DNA from: Actinomadura sp. J1-007
Lineage (GTDB): Bacteria; Actinomycetota; Actinomycetes; Streptosporangiales; Streptosporangiaceae
Direction: 5' to 3'
NCBI RefSeq assembly: GCF_009793335.1
Contig: NZ_WING01000001.1
Coordinates: 7,415,929 to 7,479,928, forward strand
DNA length: 64,000 bases
Part shown: piece after piece, positions 19,514 through 27,853 of the stretch
How the letters are laid out: each line of letters starts with the position of its first letter
Position numbering within the stretch: position 1 is the first letter of the stretch
Position numbers and translations under genes: made by a program
Notes under the pieces: generated by a model
The model's database searches: none
The model's input: only the letters and a program-made list of their open reading frames with translations
What the model was told of the DNA's origin: nothing

Positions 19514-20372
19514 CGGACGTCCTCTCCGTCCAGGAACCCGCGAGCAGTTCGGTGAGCCGTTCGGGCTGGTCATGCGGCACGAACGTCCCCGAATCCCTGA
19601 CCACCTCAAGCCGTCCGCGGGGGAACGCGCCGGCCAGCCGCCGGCCGAGCGCCATGGGGAAGAGGCGGTCGCGGTCGGCCCAGACGACCAGGACCGGCCG
19701 GTCGTACCCGCCGAACGTGCGGGCGGCGGCGAGGGTCTGGGCGCTGGACGCCCCGGTCATGAGCTTGGCGATGTCGCGGCGGACGCCCGGGTCGGCGGCG
19801 AGCGGAGCGGCCCAGTGCCGCACCGAGCCGGGACGGCGCTCCATGACGGCCCCGAACCCCAGCCGCGACCGGGCGATGGCCGGAACGTTCATCGCGGCGG
19901 CCATCGCGCGCACCGCCCCGGGGACGGCGGCCAGGCGGAACAGCGGCCGGAAGGCGCCGGGCGGGAAGACCTCGAAGGCGTCGCAGGCCACCAGCGCCAG
20001 CGCGGCGACCCGTTCGGGATGCGCGGCCGTGACGAGCTGCGCGATGACCCCGCCGCTGTCGTTGCCGACGAGGACGGCGCTGGACTCGCCCAGCCGGTCC
20101 AGGACCTCGACGACCAGTTCGGCCACGCCGGGCGGGGAGAGGTCGGCGTCCGCCCGCATCGGGCGGCCGTGCGCTCCGAACGGCCAGTCGACCGTGACGC
20201 ACCGGTGCCGTTCGGCGAGTCCGGCGACCACGGGCGACCAGACGTCCGGTCCGGCGAGGAAGCCCTGGAGGAACAGCACGGCGGGTCCGGGGCCCTCGCC
20301 GTCCGTCCGGTAGCGGACCTGACCGCGCGACGTCTCCAGCACGTTCTGACCAACAGTCGAAAACTGACTCAT
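19510..20372 (-). pseudogene. alpha/beta hydrolase, haloalkane dehalogenase/epoxide hydrolase-like (C-terminal frameshift)
   Basis: Starts at ATG 20372 (MSQFSTVGQNVLE). The oxyanion region FLQGFLAG and nucleophile elbow VGNDSGGVIAQ are visible; the Asp in GNDSGG occupies the nucleophile position, as in dehalogenases and epoxide hydrolases rather than Ser lipases. The catalytic acid is probably in VLVVWADRDRLFP and the His in GTFVPHDQPE. As written the frame runs on to 19167, but one added G near 19540 gives the natural end AGFLDGEDVR with a stop at 19510-19512 overlapping the start of the SnoaL-like gene. About 95% of the protein is readable. Likely repressed by TetR 20398. Confidence 0.82.
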
Positions 20373-20384
20373 AGTCGAAGACTG
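20354..20384. promoter_or_regulatory. two copies of AGTCGAA-R-ACTG between hydrolase and TetR genes
   Basis: CAGTCGAAAACTG at 20354-20366 and TAGTCGAAGACTG at 20372-20384, 18 bases apart, each a short imperfect palindrome with CAGT/ACTG-type ends. They fill the gap between the divergent starts at 20372 and 20398, and the second overlaps the -10 region (TATCCT 20385-20390) of the TetR gene. Good candidates for the operators of that TetR. Confidence 0.65.
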
Positions 20385-20397
20385 TATCCTGGTCGGC

Positions 20398-21006
20398 ATG
20401 ACCGTCAAGGGCCGCAGGGCCGAGTACAGGGAACTCACCAGGGGCGCGGTGCTCGACGCGGCCGCGGGCCTCTTCGCCGAGCAGGGGTTCGCCGCGACCA
20501 CCATCGACGACGTCGCCCAGGCGGCCCGCGTCGGCAAGGGGACGGTCTACTACCACTTCACCGACAAGGCCCACCTGTTCGAGGCCGTGTTCCGCGACCG
20601 CCAGGAGCAGTTGGTGGAGAACGTCGCCGCCGCGGCGACGCGCCATCGGCGGCCCTGGCCGCGGCTGACCGCCGCGCTGGACGCCTACCTTGAGGGAGCG
20701 GTCGCCGACGCCGCGCACCGTTCACTGCTCCAGCAGGCCCCCGCGGCGCTGGGCGCCGAGCGCTGCCGCGAACTGGACGAGCAGCTAGGACTGCCCGCGT
20801 TGCAGGCGCTCCTGGACGACCTGGCCACGGCGGGGGAGCTGTCGGCGCCGCCCGGCCCGATGCTGACACGCCTGCTCTTCAGCGCCCTCTGCGAAGCGGC
20901 CATGACCGCCGGCGCCGACCCCGATCCGGCCGGAGCGCGCCGCGCCGCCGCCGAAGCACTGCACGCCATCCTGGCCGGCCTGCGGCGAGAGCCGCCCGCC
21001 CCTTGA
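20398..21006 (+). CDS. TetR/AcrR-family transcriptional regulator
   Basis: 202 residues from ATG 20398. The DNA-binding domain is canonical: AVLDAAAGLFAEQGF, ATTIDDVAQAARVGKGTVYYHF, then TDKAHLFEAVF. The C-terminal domain ends in a TetR_C-like helix set. TATCCT ends 7 bases before the start codon and no ribosome binding site is present, so the transcript is probably leaderless. Only 25 bases separate it from the divergent hydrolase gene, and the repeated operator-like motif lies there. Confidence 0.9.
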   Translation: MTVKGRRAEYRELTRGAVLDAAAGLFAEQGFAATTIDDVAQAARVGKGTVYYHFTDKAHLFEAVFRDRQEQLVENVAAAATRHRRPWPRLTAALDAYLEGAVADAAHRSLLQQAPAALGAERCRELDEQLGLPALQALLDDLATAGELSAPPGPMLTRLLFSALCEAAMTAGADPDPAGARRAAAEALHAILAGLRREPPAP

Positions 21007-21183
21007 GGCTTCAGCAACTAAGCCGTCCTGGCCGGCGCATCCGCCAGGGGCGGGCCCGGCCGCCGCTTCGGTCGCGGTGACGGTGCCCATTTGCAAAGAT
21101 CACGGCAAGTCCCGGGCCGGGGCGACGGCCTGCGGGCGGGACGCGACCGGGAGCCGACGACGAGAAGAGGAAGTGAGAGGGAC

Positions 21184-22011
21184 ATGGCGGGAACGGCCGT
21201 GGCGCTGCGGCGCTACCCGGTCAAGTCGATGCTGGGCGAGGAGCTGCCCTCGGTGGAGGTGGCCGCGACGGGCCTCGCCGGTGACCGCGGCTGGGCGCTC
21301 CTCGACGCCGAGACCGGGCGGGTCGCCAGCGCCAAGAGCCCCCGGCTCTGGCGCGACCTGCTGACGATGTCGGCGGTGGCCGACGGCGACGGGGTACGGA
21401 TCGTCCTGCCGGACGGCCGTACGGTGCGCAGCGGCGACGCCCGCGCCGACGCGGAGCTGTCCGAGGCGCTCGGACGCCGGGTCACGCTCACCGACACCCG
21501 CCCTGAAGGCGCCACGCTGGCGCGCGCCGTCCCCGACCAGGTCCTCGCGGCGGGGATCACCGCCGAGGTGGAGGACGAGGAGGTCGTCCTCGGGCAGGGC
21601 TCGCCGCCCGGCACGTTCGTCGACTTCGCGCCCGTCCACCTGGTCGGAACGGCGACGTTGGCCGCGATCGCCGAAGCGGGGGAACGCGGCGTCATGGAGG
21701 CCGCGCGGTACCGGCCCAACATCGTCCTCGACACCGGCGACGGCGCGGGCTTCGGGGAGAACGACTGGGTCGGTCGCGACTTGCGGGTCGGCGAGGCCGT
21801 ACTGCGCGTCATGGCGCCGACGCCGCGCTGCTCGGTGCCGACGCTGGAACACGGCACGCTGCCCCGCGACACCGGCGCGCTGCGGATCCCCGCTCGGCTC
21901 AACCTCGTCGAGCCGGTGCCCGGCATGGGCCCGCGCCCGTGCGCAGGCGTCTACGCGCAGGTCGTGACGCCGGGCCGGGTGAACGCCGGAGACCCGTTCC
22001 GACTCCTGTGA
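21184..22011 (+). CDS. MOSC domain protein (YcbX/mARC-like)
   Basis: 275 residues from ATG 21184, after GAGAGGG. The N-terminal MOSC beta-barrel is seen in ALRRYPVKSMLGEELP and GLAGDRGWALLDAETGRVAS; the C-terminal MOSC domain has ARYRPNIVLDT, GRDLRVGEAVLRVM and PTPRCSVPTLEHG, in which the Cys is the usual molybdenum-cofactor ligand. This family reduces N-hydroxylated compounds or relays sulfur with Moco. No ferredoxin domain is fused, so a separate electron donor is expected. Monocistronic. Confidence 0.88.
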   Translation: MAGTAVALRRYPVKSMLGEELPSVEVAATGLAGDRGWALLDAETGRVASAKSPRLWRDLLTMSAVADGDGVRIVLPDGRTVRSGDARADAELSEALGRRVTLTDTRPEGATLARAVPDQVLAAGITAEVEDEEVVLGQGSPPGTFVDFAPVHLVGTATLAAIAEAGERGVMEAARYRPNIVLDTGDGAGFGENDWVGRDLRVGEAVLRVMAPTPRCSVPTLEHGTLPRDTGALRIPARLNLVEPVPGMGPRPCAGVYAQVVTPGRVNAGDPFRLL

Positions 22012-22129
22012 ACGCGCACCGCGACGCCCCGCCCGCGCGGACGTGCGGCGCGGACCCGTGGACGCTGGCGTATGCGGTCCAGAGTCTCAACCATGTTCGC
22101 TGAAGCCTTCCGCCGATTGACTGAAGTAC

Positions 22130-23004
22130 ATGACAACGAACCGGAACACCACTGCCGCGAACCCCGGCCTCACCCTGGTGCTCGGGGCGACGGGCAAGAC
22201 CGGCCGCCGCGTGGCCGCCCGGCTGGAGGAGCTGGACGCGCCGGTGCGGCGGGCGTCGCGCTCCAGCGACCAGCCCTTCGACTGGACCGACCCGGGCACC
22301 TGGGCGCCCGCGCTCGCCGGGGCGGCGGCGGTCTACCTGGCGTACTCCCCGGACCTGGCCGCGCCCGGGGCGCCCGAGGCGATCGGCGCGTTCACCGCGG
22401 CGATGCGCGAGGCGGGCGTCCGGCACGTGGTGCTGCTGTCGGGACGGGGCGAGCCCGAGGCCGAGCAGTGCGAACGGCTCGTCCGCGACTCCGGCCTGGG
22501 CTGGACGATCGTGCGGGCGAGCTGGTTCGCGCAGAACTTCAGCGAGGACTACCTGCTGGACCCGGTCCGCGGCGGCCGGGTCGTGCTGCCCGCCGGGGAC
22601 GTGCCCGAGCCGTTCGTGGACGCCGACGACATCGCCGACGTCGCGGTCGCCGCCCTCACCCGCCCCGACCGCCATCAGGGCCGGGCGTACGAGCTGACCG
22701 GGCCCCGCGCGCTGACGTTCGCGCAGGCCGTCGGCCAGATCGCCGCCGCGACCGGACGCCCGGTCGGCTACCTCCAGGTGCCGCCCGCCGACTACAGTGC
22801 GGCCCTCCAGGACGAGGGGTGCCGGCCGAGGTCGCCGAGATGCTGACCTACCTGTTCACCACCGTGCTGGACGGCCGCAACAGCGCCGTCGCCGACGGCG
22901 TCCAGCGCGCGCTCGGCCGCCCGGCCCGCGACTTCGCCGACTACGCCCACCGCACCGCCGCCACCGGCGTCTGGAACACCCACGAAGAGGAAGCCGCCCG
23001 ATGA
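22130..23004 (+). pseudogene. NmrA-like NAD(P)-binding reductase (C-terminal frameshift)
   Basis: Starts at ATG 22130. The N-terminus LTLVLGATGKTGRRVAARL is an NADP-binding Rossmann motif of the NmrA/atypical short-chain family. RASWFAQNFSEDYL and the substrate-domain segment VDADDIADVAVAALTRP follow. The frame breaks near 22812 in a GGGG run (QDEG, then VPAEVAEMLTYLF after adding one base) and continues to 23004, giving about 291 residues. The stop overlaps the start of the DUF1772 gene (ATGA), so they form an operon. These proteins act as quinone or azo reductases or as redox-sensing regulators. Confidence 0.82.
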
Positions 23005-23501
23005 AGACCACCCTGACCACGATCTGCGCGGCGGTGTCGCTGGTGATGACCGCCGGCATCGCCGGCACCTTCTTCGCCTTCTCCGTCGCGGTGATGCCCG
23101 GCCTCAACGCCGCCAAGGCCACCACCGCGATCGAGTCGATGCAGACCATCAACCAGAAGATCCAGAACCCCGCGTTCCTGGGCGCGTTCATGCTCGCCCC
23201 GGTGTTCGCCGCCCTCGTCGGCGTCCTGCTGTGGACCTCCGGGCAGCACGGCGCCGCCTGGCTGTTCTTCGCCGCCGCCGCCGTCTACGTCGTCGGCGCG
23301 TTCCTGCCCACGGTCGCGGTGAACGTCCCGATGAACAACGACCTGGACGCGGTGAAGCTCAGCGGTCTGCACGACGCCGCCAAGACCTGGTCCGACTACA
23401 CAGGCAAGTGGACGGCCTGGAATCACGTCCGCGGCCTGTTCTCGTTCGTCAGCCTCCTGCTGATGTCCTACGCCACCTACCGGTGGGCCAAGGACTCCTG
23501 A
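23001..23501 (+). CDS. DUF1772 (anthrone oxygenase-like) membrane protein
   Basis: 166 residues from ATG 23001, overlapping the upstream stop by 4 bases. Four hydrophobic segments are seen, with the family landmarks GTFFAFSVAVMPGL in helix 1, AVNVPMNNDLD after helix 3, and WNHVRGLFSFVSL before helix 4. DUF1772 contains anthrone oxygenases of aromatic polyketide routes and many uncharacterised bacterial proteins. Coupling to an NmrA-like reductase suggests a redox job on a quinone-like compound, but this is inference. Confidence 0.85.
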   Translation: MKTTLTTICAAVSLVMTAGIAGTFFAFSVAVMPGLNAAKATTAIESMQTINQKIQNPAFLGAFMLAPVFAALVGVLLWTSGQHGAAWLFFAAAAVYVVGAFLPTVAVNVPMNNDLDAVKLSGLHDAAKTWSDYTGKWTAWNHVRGLFSFVSLLLMSYATYRWAKDS

Positions 23502-23593
23502 CGGCGGCCCGGCGAGAGTCATGCCGTGGTCGGAGAACGGGTTTCGACCGTGGTCGGATGACCGGGAGACGCGGGCGGCCGAAGCTGGGCGCC

Positions 23594-24313
23594 ATGACAA
23601 CACAGACCGAGGGCGCCCCGGCCATCAGGGTCGAGGGGCTGACGAAACGGTACGGCCGCCGCACGGTGGTGGACGATCTGACGTTCACGGTCAGGCCGGG
23701 CGCGGTGACGGGCTTCTTCGGCCCGAACGGCGCGGGCAAGACCACCGCCCTGAAGGCGGTCGTCGGACTGGCGCGGCCGTCGGCGGGCGCGGTGTCGGTG
23801 CTGGGGGCGCCGGCGGCGTCGGTGGCGCCGGACGCGCGCAGGGTCGGCGTCCACATCGAGCCGTGCGGCGCGCACCCCGCCCGGTCGGCCCGCGCCCACC
23901 TGCGGGCGCTGGCGCTGTCGGCGGGGCTGCCGCGCCGCCGCGTCGAGGAGGTCCTGGAGGCCGCCGAGCTGGCGGGCGCGGCGGGCCGCCGGGTCGGCGC
24001 GTTCTCGCTGGGGATGCGGCAGCGGCTCGGGCTCGCCGCCGCGCTGCTGGGCGACCCGGAGGTCCTGGTGCTGGACGAGCCGGCCAACGGGCTGGACCCG
24101 CAGGGCATCCGCTGGCTCCGGACGATGCTGCGCGAGCGGGCCGCGAAGGGCGGCACGGTGCTGCTGTCCAGCCACCTGCTCGCGGAGGCCGCGCGGACCG
24201 TTGACGACGTGGTCGTCATCGACCGTGGCAGGCTGGTGCACGAGGGACCGATCAGCGAGGTGGAGTCGCTGGAGGACGTGTTCCTGGAGCTCACCGGAGG
24301 GTTGGAACGATGA
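23594..24313 (+). CDS. ABC transporter ATP-binding protein
   Basis: 239 residues from ATG 23594. Walker A is GPNGAGKTT, the signature is FSLGMRQRLGLA, Walker B is VLVLDEPANGLDP, and the switch His is in LLSSHLL. The form is that of antibiotic-resistance or bacitracin-type exporters. Its stop overlaps the permease start by 4 bases (ATGA), and four genes to 26818 follow the same overlap, so ATPase, permease, sensor and regulator are made together. Confidence 0.92.
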   Translation: MTTQTEGAPAIRVEGLTKRYGRRTVVDDLTFTVRPGAVTGFFGPNGAGKTTALKAVVGLARPSAGAVSVLGAPAASVAPDARRVGVHIEPCGAHPARSARAHLRALALSAGLPRRRVEEVLEAAELAGAAGRRVGAFSLGMRQRLGLAAALLGDPEVLVLDEPANGLDPQGIRWLRTMLRERAAKGGTVLLSSHLLAEAARTVDDVVVIDRGRLVHEGPISEVESLEDVFLELTGGLER

Positions 24314-25029
24314 TCGGCCTGCTTCGCGGGGAGCTGCTCAAGTCGGTGACGACCCGCGCCGTGTGGGGGTTCGCGGCCGGGGGGACGGCCTTCGCCGTCC
24401 TGAACGCGGTGATCGTCGCCGTGGCGTCGGGAACGATCGACGAGGTGCCGGAGAAGAAGGAGGCGCTGGCCGGGTTCCCCGTCCTGTTGCTGCTGTGGGG
24501 ACTGGTCGGCGCGGCGGGCGAGTACCGGCACCGGACCGCCGCGCCGACGGCGCTGGTGGCCCGGCGCGGCCGCGGAACCGTCCTGGCGGTGCGGATCGCG
24601 GCGTACGCGCTGACCGGTCTCGGGCTGGCGCTGCTGATCAACGCGGTGGCGGTCGGTGTGGCGCTGCCGCTGCTGGCCGACCAGCCCGGCCCGGACCTGA
24701 CGTCCGGCCAGGTGGCCGAGGTCGCGGCGGCCAACGTCTCGGCGCTGGTGCTGGCGACGGTGCTGGGCGCGGCGCTCGGCGCGCTGATCCGAAGCCCGGT
24801 CGTCGGCGCGGTGGTCCTGATGACCCTGGCCCTGGTGGTCCAGCCCCTGGTGAGCGGCGCGTGGGAGCGGGAGGCGAACCTCTCGCCGTTCGGCGCGGTC
24901 GGCGTCATGACGGGCGGGACCCACAACACGACCCTCACGGTCGCGCAGGCCGGCGCGGTGTTCGCGGCCTGGACGGTGCTGGTGGTGCTGGTCGCGGTCG
25001 GGTGCGAACGACGGCGTGACCTGGCGTGA
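24310..25029 (+). CDS. ABC transporter permease
   Basis: 239 residues with about six hydrophobic segments, beginning MIGLLRGELLKSVTTRAVWG, the usual start of ABC-2-type permeases next to an exporter ATPase. The helix-2 region EYRHRTAAPTALVARRGR is also typical. ATG 24310 overlaps the ATPase stop and its own stop overlaps the sensor kinase start, so it is in the middle of a translationally coupled operon. Substrate unknown; the linked two-component system suggests a cell-envelope-active compound. Confidence 0.88.
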   Translation: MIGLLRGELLKSVTTRAVWGFAAGGTAFAVLNAVIVAVASGTIDEVPEKKEALAGFPVLLLLWGLVGAAGEYRHRTAAPTALVARRGRGTVLAVRIAAYALTGLGLALLINAVAVGVALPLLADQPGPDLTSGQVAEVAAANVSALVLATVLGAALGALIRSPVVGAVVLMTLALVVQPLVSGAWEREANLSPFGAVGVMTGGTHNTTLTVAQAGAVFAAWTVLVVLVAVGCERRRDLA

Positions 25030-26147
25030 ACGTCGCGGAGACGATCAGGGCGGTGCGGGGCCTGCGGGCCGCGCACCGCCCGGTGCTGTTCGACATCGTG
25101 CTCGCCGCGGCGGCGACCTTCGTGGAGGTGGGGCTGCTGTTCAACGACGGCACCCGGCCCGCGCCCCTGCCGATCGCGGCGACCGTCCTCACCGGTGCGG
25201 TGCTCCTGGCCCGCCGCCGGTTCGGGGTGGCGGTGACCGCGGCGACGGTCGCGGCGGCCGCCGCGGTGACCGCGGCCGGGTACTCGCCCGGAGGCGCGCC
25301 GGCCGTCGTCGCGCTGTGGTCGCTCGCCGAGACGCGCGACCGGCGCGTCTCGCTCGCGGTGCTGGCGCCGGTGGCCGTCCTCCTGCAAGCCGACGCCGTG
25401 TGCAGCCCGCCGGTGTCGATCGGGGCGTGGACGCTGGGCGCCTACATGCAGACGCGCCGCCGCTACGTCCGGGCGGTGGAGGAACGGGCCGCCACCCTCG
25501 AACACGAACGCGAGCAGCTCGACCTGATCGCGGCGCAGCGTGAACGCGGCGCGATCGCCCGCGAGCTGCACGACATCGTCGCCCACTCGGTGACGGTGAT
25601 GCTGATCGGCGTCCGCGGCGCCCGCGACGTCCTGGAGACCGAGCCGCGGGTGGCCGCGCGGACGCTGGAGCAGGTCGAGACCAGCGCCGAGCAGAGCCTG
25701 GCCGAGCTGCGCCGGATCCTCGTCCTGCTGCGCGAGCGGCACCCGGCGGAGACGCGACCGCAGCCGTCGCTGGCGGACCTGGACGACCTGGTCGCCGGGT
25801 ACCGTTCGGCGGGGCTGCCGGTCCGGCTGGAGATCGCCGGGGAGCCGCTGGACCTGCCGGGCGGGGTGGAGCTGTCCGCCTACCGGATCGTCGAGGAGGC
25901 GCTGACCAACGCGCTGAAACACGCCGGGGCGACGCGGGTCGCGGTACGGCTGCACTACGGCGGGACGGAACTGGAGGTGCGGGTGCACGACGACGGCACG
26001 GGACCCGGCGGGCCGGGCCCCGGCGGGCACGGCCTGGTGGGGATGCGGGAGCGGGTCGCGCTGCTCGGCGGCGAGCTGGAGGCGGGCCGGGCGCCCGGCG
26101 GCGGGTTCCGGGTCGCGGCACGGCTGCCGATCGGGGAGCGGGCGTGA
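25026..26147 (+). CDS. two-component sensor histidine kinase, NarL/DesK type
   Basis: 373 residues from GTG 25026. About four to five hydrophobic segments occupy residues 20-145 with only short external loops, an intramembrane-sensing layout. The phosphoacceptor His lies in RELHDIVAHSVTVM (HisKA_3 domain), followed by EALTNALKHAGA (N box) and GGHGLVGMRERV (G box). It phosphorylates the response regulator at 26144, whose start overlaps its stop. Located behind an ABC exporter, it probably senses the exported drug or the transporter state. Confidence 0.9.
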   Translation: MNVAETIRAVRGLRAAHRPVLFDIVLAAAATFVEVGLLFNDGTRPAPLPIAATVLTGAVLLARRRFGVAVTAATVAAAAAVTAAGYSPGGAPAVVALWSLAETRDRRVSLAVLAPVAVLLQADAVCSPPVSIGAWTLGAYMQTRRRYVRAVEERAATLEHEREQLDLIAAQRERGAIARELHDIVAHSVTVMLIGVRGARDVLETEPRVAARTLEQVETSAEQSLAELRRILVLLRERHPAETRPQPSLADLDDLVAGYRSAGLPVRLEIAGEPLDLPGGVELSAYRIVEEALTNALKHAGATRVAVRLHYGGTELEVRVHDDGTGPGGPGPGGHGLVGMRERVALLGGELEAGRAPGGGFRVAARLPIGERA

Positions 26148-26818
26148 CGGTCCGGGTCCTGATCGTCGACGACCAGGAGCTGATCCGGATCGGGTTCCGG
26201 CTGTTCCTCCAGACCCGGGCCGACCTGGAGGTCGTCGGGGAGGCCGCGGACGGCCGCGAGGCCCTCGACCGGGCGGCGGAGCTGCGGCCCGACGTCGTCC
26301 TGATGGACGTCCGGATGCCGCGGATGGACGGCGTCGAGGCCACCGCCCGCCTCACCCGTACGGACCGTCCGCCCCGCGTGCTGATCCTCACCACCTACGA
26401 TCTCGACGAGTACGTGTTCGGCGCGCTGCGCGCGGGGGCGTCGGGGTTCCTGCTGAAGGACGCGCCCCGCGAACGGCTCATCGAGGCGATCCACGTCGTC
26501 CACCAGGGTGAGGCGCTGCTGTCCCCGTCGATCACCCGCCGCCTGATCGAGGACTACGCCGCCCGCACCGACCCCGTCCGCCCGGCGGCGGACCTGCTGA
26601 CCGCGCTGACCCCGCGCGAGCGCGAGATGCTCCTGCTCGTGGCCCAGGGCCTGTCCAACCAGGAGATCGCGGCGCGGCTCGTCGTCACCGAGGCCACCGT
26701 CAAGAGCCACGTCGGCAGCGTGTTCGCCAAGCTTCACCTTCGCGACCGCGTCCAGGCCGTCGTCCTGGCCTACGAGCACGGCATCGTCGTCCCGGGCCGT
26801 CCCCCCGACGCCCCTTGA
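26144..26818 (+). CDS. two-component response regulator, LuxR/NarL type
   Basis: 224 residues from GTG 26144. The receiver domain has LIVDDQELIRIG, the phosphorylation Asp in VLMDVRMPRMDG (about residue 54) and Lys in FLLKDAP. The C-terminal LuxR helix-turn-helix is LTPREREMLLLVAQGLSNQE and IAARLVVTEATVKSHV. The last gene of the coupled ABC-TCS operon; it probably activates the operon promoter upstream of 23594, but no repeat there is clear enough to name a site. Confidence 0.92.
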   Translation: MTVRVLIVDDQELIRIGFRLFLQTRADLEVVGEAADGREALDRAAELRPDVVLMDVRMPRMDGVEATARLTRTDRPPRVLILTTYDLDEYVFGALRAGASGFLLKDAPRERLIEAIHVVHQGEALLSPSITRRLIEDYAARTDPVRPAADLLTALTPREREMLLLVAQGLSNQEIAARLVVTEATVKSHVGSVFAKLHLRDRVQAVVLAYEHGIVVPGRPPDAP

Positions 26819-26885
26819 CCCCGGACCGCATGTCGTCGCCCATGGCTTGCCCCCGCGCCGACTGCGTGTGAACGTCGCCGGCGGC

Positions 26886-27770
26886 TCAGGCGTGGGCGCA
26901 GCGTTCGATGACCGCGGCGACTTGGAGCAAGGCCGGTGAATCCCGATCCTCGCGTCGGCACAGGACGAGGTCGACGGGCTCGTTCTCGGTGAGCGGTACG
27001 TACGTCACGCCGTCGAGGCGCAGGCTCTGCACCGAGCGCGGGACGAGCGCCACGCCGTGCCCGGCGGCCACGAGGACGGCGAGGGTGGCGGTCTCGCCGA
27101 CCTCGACCAGCGACGGCGGCTGGAAGCCGGCTCGGGCGCAGGCCGACAGGACGTGGTCGTACATGGTGGACCGGGTCTGCGAGGGGTGGATGACGAACGG
27201 TTCGCCCGCCAGCGAGTCCAAAGGGATCTCGTTCCGGCCGGCCAGCGGGTGGTGGGACGGCAGCACGGCCACGAGGGGCTCGCTGCGCAGCGGTGTGACG
27301 CTCAGCCCCTCGGCGGCGGCGCCCGGACGGAGCACCGCGAGGTCGTAGGCGCCGGTGAGCAGGCCGTCGACGAGCTGCGGGGTCAGCAGCTCGCCGCGCA
27401 GTTCCAGCGTGATCCGGGGCAGTTCGGCCCGTACGGTGCGCGCGACGCGGGGCAGCACGTCGTAGGTGGCGGTGCCGATGAAGCCGACGGCGACGCGGCC
27501 CGCGCGTCCGGCGGCGAGCTCCGCCATGTGGACGCGCGCGCGTTCGGCCTCGGTGACCAGCGTGCGGGCGTACCCGGTCAGGTGCCGTCCGGCCTCGGTG
27601 AGCTCGACGTGCCGGGTGGACCGGTGGAACAGGGCGGTGCCGAGCTCGCGCTCCAGGTGCCTGATCTGCTGGGACAGCGCGGGCTGGGCGACGTGCAGGC
27701 GGGCCGCCGCGCGTCCGAAATGGCACTCTTCCGCGAGCGCGAGGAAGTAGCGGACCTGGCGGAGTTCCAT
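26886..27770 (-). CDS. LysR-family regulator of the pcaFIJ operon
   Basis: 294 residues from ATG 27770 (MELRQVRYFLALAEE). The winged helix is standard LysR: CHFGRAAARLHVAQPALSQQ, IRHLERELGTALF. The C-terminal effector domain has VGFIGTATYDVLP and LAVLRPG. The start is supported by TAAAGT ending 6 bases before it without a ribosome binding site. It is divergent from the thiolase/CoA-transferase genes, the classical arrangement for LysR activators of aromatic catabolism (CatR/PcaQ type), and a 15-bp palindrome lies between. Confidence 0.9.
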   Translation of the reverse strand: MELRQVRYFLALAEECHFGRAAARLHVAQPALSQQIRHLERELGTALFHRSTRHVELTEAGRHLTGYARTLVTEAERARVHMAELAAGRAGRVAVGFIGTATYDVLPRVARTVRAELPRITLELRGELLTPQLVDGLLTGAYDLAVLRPGAAAEGLSVTPLRSEPLVAVLPSHHPLAGRNEIPLDSLAGEPFVIHPSQTRSTMYDHVLSACARAGFQPPSLVEVGETATLAVLVAAGHGVALVPRSVQSLRLDGVTYVPLTENEPVDLVLCRREDRDSPALLQVAAVIERCAHA

Positions 27771-27781
27771 GACCACACTTT

Positions 27782-27796
27782 ATAAGCCGCCCTTAT
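27782..27796. promoter_or_regulatory. ATAAG-N5-CTTAT palindrome, likely LysR binding site
   Basis: ATAAG CCGCC CTTAT, a perfect 5-bp inverted repeat matching the T-N11-A rule for LysR recognition, 12 bases from the LysR start and about 58 bases from the thiolase start. A further GATAAGG at 27808-27814 may be an accessory half-site. Confidence 0.65.
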
Positions 27797-27853
27797 CAAT
27801 GGTGAACGATAAGGTCTTGGACTTGATGGATCGGCCCCGCCTACCGTGGGCGC

